Below are positions 59,139 through 64,000 of a stretch of 64,000 bases of DNA, piece by piece (within the stretch, counting starts at the first letter, position 1; each line of letters begins with the position of its first letter). The stretch is from RGIG4034 sp045628945 (GTDB taxonomy: Bacteria; Bacillota; Clostridia; Lachnospirales; Lachnospiraceae). The stretch is from contig JAZQQG010000016.1 of NCBI GenBank assembly GCA_045628945.1, positions 1 to 64,000 on the forward strand, read 5' to 3'. Below the pieces are notes generated by a model. The model was not told where the DNA came from. It searched no databases and saw nothing but the letters and a program-made list of their open reading frames with translations. Made by a program: the position numbers and the translations under genes.

Positions 59139-60635
59139 CTACTTCAGTAAGCCCTTATCCGTCTTCTTCACATGCTTGAATACGTTCTCAAAGCGGTTCA
59201 GTGCTTCATCAATGATTTCAGGTGTATCCGCCAAGGAAGTGTAGAGACGGCTGCCTGCGAGGGTAACAATGCCGTTCGCCATATAAGCGGCACCCATTCT
59301 TTCCATGGAATCCTTACGTACATACATCATTTCCTTATGCTTCAACAATCCGGTGGCGGACTTTATGAAGGACATCGAGGAGAAGTCGAAGCTCATGGCA
59401 CCGGTACACTCTAAGTGAACGATGGAGCCCTGATTATAGGCTACGAAGGGAAGCGCATAACGGTCAAGCAGTTCCTTCAGGCCATCGCAGAGACGGTCAC
59501 CCATCTGACCTGCGATTACGCATGCATTCGTCTTCTCAATCTCCTGAATAGCGGTATAACCTGCGATGCAGCTAAGCGGGTTTGCGGATAAGGTACCGCC
59601 CACATAAGCTCTGTGCTTACCGGTAGCCAAACCGGCTGCCATCAGTCCTGCATATTCTTTTTTACCACCGACACCACCGGCTGCAGGATAACCGCCGGCT
59701 ACGATTTTGCCAAAGATGGTTAAGTCGGGAACAATATCAAAGTAGCCCTGTGCACCGGATAAGCCGACACGGAAACCGGTTACTACCTCATCGAAGATTA
59801 ACAGTGCGCCATACTTATCGCACAACTCACGAACCCCCTTATTGTAGTCTTTTGCTATCGGTCTGGTACCACTCTCGGGACCTACGGGCTCTAAGAGAAC
59901 AGCTGCGGTTCCACCGGAAAGCTTATTGCGCTTCAGCATCTTCTCTAACATATTCAGATCGTTCGGGCGGACCTCATCGGTCTTGGCAAAGCTGTCCCCG
60001 GGGATGCCATGAGACTCCAGAAGTGCACGGCTTCCGGGAATTTTAAGACCATATACCATCTGATCGGACCAGCCATGGTATGCACCGCCGATTTTAATAA
60101 TGTGCTTCTTGCCGGTCGCAATACGTGCGATACGTAAGGATGCCATTACGGACTCGGTACCGGAGCCTAACATACGGAACATCTCTACGTTCGGCATGTG
60201 CTTGTGAATCTCACGAGCAATTAGCATCTCCGATTCATGCAACAAACCGGTGACAGGACCGCACTCATTCAGAAGCTCCATAACCTTATCACGAACCGGC
60301 TTATAGTTGCTTCCTAAAATGGTAGGACCGCCAGCCTGTAAAAAGTCGATATACTGGTTTCCATCCTTATCATAGAGGTACGCACCTTCCGCCTTTGACA
60401 TACACATAGGGAAAGGCTTATTGAAGGCTAAGTTATGCTGAACACCGCCGGGAATATAATTCTTTGATTCCTCGAATACGGCGCGGCTCTCCTTACATTT
60501 CTCGTCATAATACTTCATGACCTCGTTATTGTAATACTCGTCATCCACCTCCCAAATGGGCTGGGAAGTCAATTCCTTTAACTTACGATTAATCTCTGCG
60601 GGATCATCCCATCTGCTGATACCATACTCTGCCAT
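59139..60635 (-). CDS. Class III aminotransferase (glutamate-1-semialdehyde aminomutase-like)
   Basis: 498 residues from the ATG at 60635 with AGGAGG behind it; the upstream extension lies in the GtrA gene and is rejected. PLP-enzyme features: GSGTESVMASLRIAR, GGAYHGWSDQM, LIFDEVVTGFRVG (PLP-binding Asp) and FGKIVAGGYPAAGGVGG (Schiff-base Lys in GK). About 60 residues longer at the N-terminus than HemL. Its place after GtrA, aldolase and sugar kinase, with no heme genes nearby, suggests amination of a sugar-derived aldehyde or keto compound (inference) and not tetrapyrrole synthesis. Confidence 0.88.
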   Translation of the reverse strand: MAEYGISRWDDPAEINRKLKELTSQPIWEVDDEYYNNEVMKYYDEKCKESRAVFEESKNYIPGGVQHNLAFNKPFPMCMSKAEGAYLYDKDGNQYIDFLQAGGPTILGSNYKPVRDKVMELLNECGPVTGLLHESEMLIAREIHKHMPNVEMFRMLGSGTESVMASLRIARIATGKKHIIKIGGAYHGWSDQMVYGLKIPGSRALLESHGIPGDSFAKTDEVRPNDLNMLEKMLKRNKLSGGTAAVLLEPVGPESGTRPIAKDYNKGVRELCDKYGALLIFDEVVTGFRVGLSGAQGYFDIVPDLTIFGKIVAGGYPAAGGVGGKKEYAGLMAAGLATGKHRAYVGGTLSANPLSCIAGYTAIQEIEKTNACVIAGQMGDRLCDGLKELLDRYALPFVAYNQGSIVHLECTGAMSFDFSSMSFIKSATGLLKHKEMMYVRKDSMERMGAAYMANGIVTLAGSRLYTSLADTPEIIDEALNRFENVFKHVKKTDKGLLK

Positions 60636-60636
60636 A

Positions 60637-61068
60637 CTACTCTTCCTCCTTAGTGTTATATTTCTTTTTTTCATCCGAACCGTTCGTATCGAGCGTTGCG
60701 CGGAAAACAACAAAACGATCATACAGGTACTCGGTGGATAAATTCAGTGCCATATTGAGAATCGTTACCAGGTACTCATTCCAGAGAAGTGTCTCTGCCA
60801 GGTAGTTCCCAAGCAGTGTCGTAACCGGAGTGAATACACAATAATATGCAGCAACCTTCAACATTGCGACCGGAACATTATTGGCGCTTTTGAAGGTGAA
60901 CTTTCGATTCAGGGTAAAGTTCCAGAGAACCGACAGAACCAAAGCTATCAGGTAGCAGGGCCAATACGGCATCGTCGTCAGCTCGTTTAAAAGAGTAAAC
61001 GAACCGATCTCAATCGCACCCGCCGAAATCGAGAAAAGGACGAACTTAAGAACTCTCATAATCTCCAT
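60637..61068 (-). CDS. GtrA-like membrane protein
   Basis: 143 residues, four membrane helices, start at 61068 behind AAGGAG at nine bases. GtrA pattern: FVLFSISAGAIEIGSFTLLNEL at the start, then NFTLNRKFTFKS and the end of helix four. GtrA-like proteins help move lipid-linked sugars across the membrane. It lies between a class II aldolase (3 bp) and an aminotransferase (overlapping region), which links the cluster to surface glycan work. Confidence 0.85.
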   Translation of the reverse strand: MEIMRVLKFVLFSISAGAIEIGSFTLLNELTTMPYWPCYLIALVLSVLWNFTLNRKFTFKSANNVPVAMLKVAAYYCVFTPVTTLLGNYLAETLLWNEYLVTILNMALNLSTEYLYDRFVVFRATLDTNGSDEKKKYNTKEEE

Positions 61069-61071
61069 ACG

Positions 61072-61971
61072 TTACTGCTCCTTCTTCTTCGAATATTTCT
61101 TCTTGTAGACAAAGTTCATAAGATGCGTATCGATAAAGCCCAGTTTCTTACGAACTCCGAGACTGCGAAGATGAAGTGCCGTCACCGCCGCCTTCTCTAC
61201 GAGAATCTCGAGGGCTTCCGTATCATCCGAATCCTTCCCGCGTACGTAAGCGCCTTCGCCGGGAACAAGAATTGCATTTCTCTTTGCAAGAGCCACTTCC
61301 TGATCCCCTCTGACAACCGAAACCTTACTACCGATCATCTGCGCCATATCGTCGAGCTGTGCAGGAAGCGGAATCTCCAATCGGGAATAAGCAACCGTCG
61401 CCTTCTCGCTAAGATCATGTCCTTTATAGTTGCGTTTGCAGATTTCTTCCAAAAGCGTAACCTTCTTCATCGCATCTTCGCGGTCCGTACCGGCCACCAC
61501 TGCCCCATGATGCTTCATAAGCACGGTATGCGCGCCTTTTGCAAAGCATACGCGAACTGCTTCTTTTAGTTTCTTCGTTCCGGGAAGACCATACTCTGCA
61601 AGGGCAATTCCACCCAATGCAGTTTTCTCCTCTTCGCTCATCACTAAGGAATCAAATCCTGCCACACCGAATGCCGAGGCATAACACTGATGCGTATGAA
61701 TCACGAAATTTGCATCCGGCAAAAGTTCATATGCACCTGCGTGAATGCCCTTCTCACTGGAAGGCTTATGGGTACCCTCATAGGTCTTATCGACCACATT
61801 GTAAAGTGCCAGGTTCTCAGGCTTCGTTCTCGTGTAATCCAGACCGCTCGGTGTGATTAACAGATGCGTATCATCTACTCTTGCACTGACATTGCCCCAG
61901 GTTCTTGCTACCAGACCGGTACGAAGCAGTTCCAGGCCCGTATCCACGATCTGCTGTCTTAATTCCTCCAT
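61072..61971 (-). CDS. Class II aldolase/adducin family protein
   Basis: 299 residues. AraD/FucA fold: RTWGNVSARVDD, ITPSGLDYTRTKPENL, KPSSEKGIHAGAY, the zinc ligands in FVIHTHQCYASAF and MKHHGAVVAG. Longer than L-fuculose-phosphate aldolase (about 215) by about 80 residues at the C-terminus, so perhaps with an extra domain. Cleaves a phosphorylated ketose or epimerises a pentulose phosphate. It follows the FGGY kinase directly (1 bp), giving a kinase-aldolase pair for a sugar or polyol. Confidence 0.87.
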   Translation of the reverse strand: MEELRQQIVDTGLELLRTGLVARTWGNVSARVDDTHLLITPSGLDYTRTKPENLALYNVVDKTYEGTHKPSSEKGIHAGAYELLPDANFVIHTHQCYASAFGVAGFDSLVMSEEEKTALGGIALAEYGLPGTKKLKEAVRVCFAKGAHTVLMKHHGAVVAGTDREDAMKKVTLLEEICKRNYKGHDLSEKATVAYSRLEIPLPAQLDDMAQMIGSKVSVVRGDQEVALAKRNAILVPGEGAYVRGKDSDDTEALEILVEKAAVTALHLRSLGVRKKLGFIDTHLMNFVYKKKYSKKKEQ

Positions 61972-61972
61972 A

Positions 61973-63574
61973 TTATTCCCCCTTCTGATTCAATGCGGCG
62001 AACAGCTTAGCATTGGAAGCATACAACTGTTTAAATACAGAATAGTTACGCTCATAGACCGCACGATTCTCCGGATTCGGAGTAAACAGTTTCTTCACGG
62101 TTACCAAGTCCTTCACCTTCCCTAAGTTCTCTACTTCGCCGCAACCTACCGCCACAAGCATCGCGGCCCCAAGTGCTCCGACATCCTTTGCATAGTTCAC
62201 AGTTGCAATATTTCTGCCGAGAATATCGGCCAGAATCTGACAGGTCACTTCCGAGATTGCACCACCTCCGACGAAACGAATCGTCTCCGAGGTCTTCACC
62301 TTTTTCTCTTCACATTCGAGCATCCAGCGGATGTGGAAACAGATTCCTTCGATTACCGCACGCAACATCTCACTCTTGCCGGTTTCAATCTTAATATTGA
62401 AGAACATACCGGCCGAATTCGGATCCTCAAAAGGACAACGATTACCATGCAACCAGGGGGTAAAAATGACACCGTCCGATCCCGGCTTCACATGATCAAT
62501 GACATTGGAAAGGTAATCATAGAGGCTGACATATTCTGTCTCAACCGATTCCTTTACATCAATCTTCTTTAAGTAGATATCAATCTCATCCAGCGCCAAA
62601 TGGTCTTTTACCCACTCAAAGCACTTGCCTGCGGTCTCCATCTCGGCAAAATAATTATATTTGCCCGCTTCCGCTCCGACGATTCCCGCGATCATTGCAT
62701 TGATATCTACTACCTGCTTATCAATGACGGTTCCAACCCATCCGGAGGTACCGCAATAGATATGTGTATCATTCAACTCCGTAGCGCCTGCGCCGACACC
62801 GATTAGGGTCGCATCACCACCGCTTCCGTATACCGGAATTCCTTCTGCCAATCCAAGTTCACCGGCAGCCTTCGACGTTAGTTTCCCCGCCACATCGGTA
62901 CAGCCGATCAGTCTGGGCAGATGATTATAATCTACTCCGTACATCTTACACAGCTTCCTGCTAAACCCTTCCTTCCCCTTACGGGTATCGTAGAGGAACG
63001 TAGAATATGCGGAATCGTATGTCATCACAAATTCATCGGTTGCGCGACAAATGAGATACTCTTTTACATCCAACCACTTATAGACCTTCGCAAAGATCTC
63101 CGGCTCGTTTTTCTGTACCCACTTATACTTCCAGAGCGGATCCTTCACACTCGTTGACGCAGCATGAGTCGCAATGAGGCTCTTAAGAAGCATCCGAATA
63201 TTGACCCCCGCAACGGTAATCCCGTGTTGCTCAGTCTCTTCCATCTCCTTACGGGCTCGCTGGTCCATATAGCTCATCGGTCGGCGAAGTGCATTTCCTT
63301 CGCTGTCGACCAGGACCAATCCCTGCATCTGCGAGCAGAACGAGATTCCGTCAATCTGATTCGGTTTCAATCCCGTCTTCTCGATGAGACGCTTCGTACT
63401 TACGCACATCGCATTCCACCATTGCTCGGTATCCTGCTCCGCACCGCCGTTCTCCAAGATATAGAGATCGTAGGTCGCATACTCCCCGCCTAAGAGTTCC
63501 ACTCCGTCTCCGATGCGAAACAGGCAGGACTTCAATCCTGTCGTTCCGATATCATACGCTACTACATGAATCAT
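61973..63574 (-). CDS. FGGY-family carbohydrate kinase
   Basis: 533 residues. YDIGTTGLKSCLFRIG (ATP-phosphate loop), FCSQMQGLVLVD, PMSYMDQRARKEME, GSGGDATLIGVGAG and a C-terminal FVGGGAISEVTCQILADILG. Xylulokinase/gluconokinase-like; the exact sugar cannot be told. Start ATG overlaps the stop of the upstream TetR-type gene (ATGA). The aldolase next to it suggests a ketose such as xylulose, rhamnulose or fuculose. Confidence 0.93.
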   Translation of the reverse strand: MIHVVAYDIGTTGLKSCLFRIGDGVELLGGEYATYDLYILENGGAEQDTEQWWNAMCVSTKRLIEKTGLKPNQIDGISFCSQMQGLVLVDSEGNALRRPMSYMDQRARKEMEETEQHGITVAGVNIRMLLKSLIATHAASTSVKDPLWKYKWVQKNEPEIFAKVYKWLDVKEYLICRATDEFVMTYDSAYSTFLYDTRKGKEGFSRKLCKMYGVDYNHLPRLIGCTDVAGKLTSKAAGELGLAEGIPVYGSGGDATLIGVGAGATELNDTHIYCGTSGWVGTVIDKQVVDINAMIAGIVGAEAGKYNYFAEMETAGKCFEWVKDHLALDEIDIYLKKIDVKESVETEYVSLYDYLSNVIDHVKPGSDGVIFTPWLHGNRCPFEDPNSAGMFFNIKIETGKSEMLRAVIEGICFHIRWMLECEEKKVKTSETIRFVGGGAISEVTCQILADILGRNIATVNYAKDVGALGAAMLVAVGCGEVENLGKVKDLVTVKKLFTPNPENRAVYERNYSVFKQLYASNAKLFAALNQKGE

Positions 63575-64000
63575 TCCACCGCTCCAATCCCGAGGGCTCC
63601 TGCCATAAACAGTAAGAAATTCTCGGCCAGTTCCTCTCGCTTCTCGAATATCCTATCTCCACAGAAAATCTTCATACGCTCGCGATAATACTCACTGCTA
63701 AAAGAGAACTGCAACATCATCAAAAGACTATCGAAGAAAAAAGCAAACATCTTCGGATTCCCCTTCGCAGTGACTCTGCCTTCTTTGGTCGATCGCTCGA
63801 ATAATTCGGCATAGATGGCCGCTGTCTTCGTTTCGATCTTCGCCGCCAGCTCCACCGCATACTTACTGCAGCTACCGGACGTAATCTCGTTATACATGAT
63901 GTAATAGTTCTGATGACGATCCGCCCCTTCGATCAGATTCTGAATCAAAAGTCTGATACACGAGATTACATCGCCCTCGTTCTGCAAAACCTCCTCCATC
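63571..64000 (-). CDS. TetR/AcrR-type regulator, C-terminal fragment
   Basis: At least 142 residues of an open frame that continues past the right edge; the N-terminal DNA-binding domain is outside. The visible part is all helical, as in the ligand-binding half of TetR-like proteins (IRLLIQNLIEGADRHQNYYIMYNE, then helices with FAFFFDSLLMMLQFSFSSEYYRERMK). Overlaps the kinase start by 4 bp, so it is the first visible gene of the operon and probably its regulator. Confidence 0.6.
   Translation of the reverse strand, partial: MEEVLQNEGDVISCIRLLIQNLIEGADRHQNYYIMYNEITSGSCSKYAVELAAKIETKTAAIYAELFERSTKEGRVTAKGNPKMFAFFFDSLLMMLQFSFSSEYYRERMKIFCGDRIFEKREELAENFLLFMAGALGIGAVE

Noticed and set aside
59139..60635. 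HemL (tetrapyrrole synthesis)
   Set aside because: No other hem genes near, extended N-terminus, and a sugar-related neighbourhood.
59139..60722. Longer aminotransferase start at 60722
   Set aside because: It overlaps the GtrA gene; AGGAGG supports ATG 60635.
1..64000. CRISPR arrays, tRNA or rRNA genes, prophage
   Set aside because: No regularly spaced repeats, no cloverleaf-like intergenic sequence and no phage structural or integrase genes were seen.

Overview
The window looks like a chromosomal segment of a Gram-positive, anaerobic Firmicute of the Lachnospiraceae/Clostridia type. The evidence is the biotin-dependent sodium-pumping decarboxylase operon, a DUF6382-FHA protein, a permuted GH3 glucosidase of the kind known from rumen and gut clostridia, the rplS-lepB-rbgA-rnhB order shared with Bacillus, strong AGGAGG ribosome sites, and almost all genes on the minus strand. 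No rRNA, tRNA, CRISPR array or insertion sequence was seen. Functions are inferred from sequence alone.

Region 1 (1-431): the first 28 codons of an Rpn/PD-(D/E)XK nuclease-like gene, then a spacer ending in a long terminator.

Region 2 (431-19744, minus): one apparent operon of 15 genes combining a type VII (ESX/Ess-like) secretion system with a full Ser/Thr phosphorylation circuit. In transcription order: DUF6382-FHA protein, CpaE-like ATPase, YukD/EsaB-like protein, EssC-type ATPase with an N-terminal FHA-like region, WXG100 protein, two small helical proteins, a large LXG-like effector, a SUKH-DUF4176 fusion (probable immunity/accessory), two PP2C phosphatases, a zinc-ribbon FHA protein, and two zinc-ribbon transmembrane kinases. 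One kinase has a solute-binding-protein-like ectodomain. The other carries six PASTA and five InlB-type repeats. EssA, EssB and EsaA are not seen. This is the most novel part of the window.

Region 3 (19745-22105): a regulatory spacer with striking inverted repeats, then an AgrC/AgrA-like two-component system.

Region 4 (22249-27475): a sodium-translocating decarboxylase operon with carboxyltransferase (MmdA type), gamma-like lipoprotein, biotin carrier, beta pump and OadA-type carboxyltransferase.

Region 5 (27648-35344): TraX-like membrane protein, YwlG, ScpB/ScpA, a metallophosphoesterase, a PF06541 membrane protein, rpsU and alaS. A divergent glycosyltransferase (35503-36549) is the only convincing plus-strand gene.

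Region 6 (36501-45344): an operon of HAD phosphatase, membrane protein, permuted GH3, beta-lactamase-fold hydrolase and sialate O-acetylesterase-like enzyme (glycan degradation), plus a PAP2 phosphatase and tyrS.

Region 7 (45387-58952): a large histidine kinase with its regulator, yraN, an FlhB C-domain-like gene and a YlqG/FliK-like gene, rnhB, lepB, rbgA, a second lepB, rplS, a lipoprotein, a second OmpR-type two-component system with a membrane-anchored companion, and an Hpt protein.

Region 8 (59139-64000): class III aminotransferase, GtrA, class II aldolase, FGGY kinase and the C-terminal part of a TetR-type regulator, read as one sugar-related operon.
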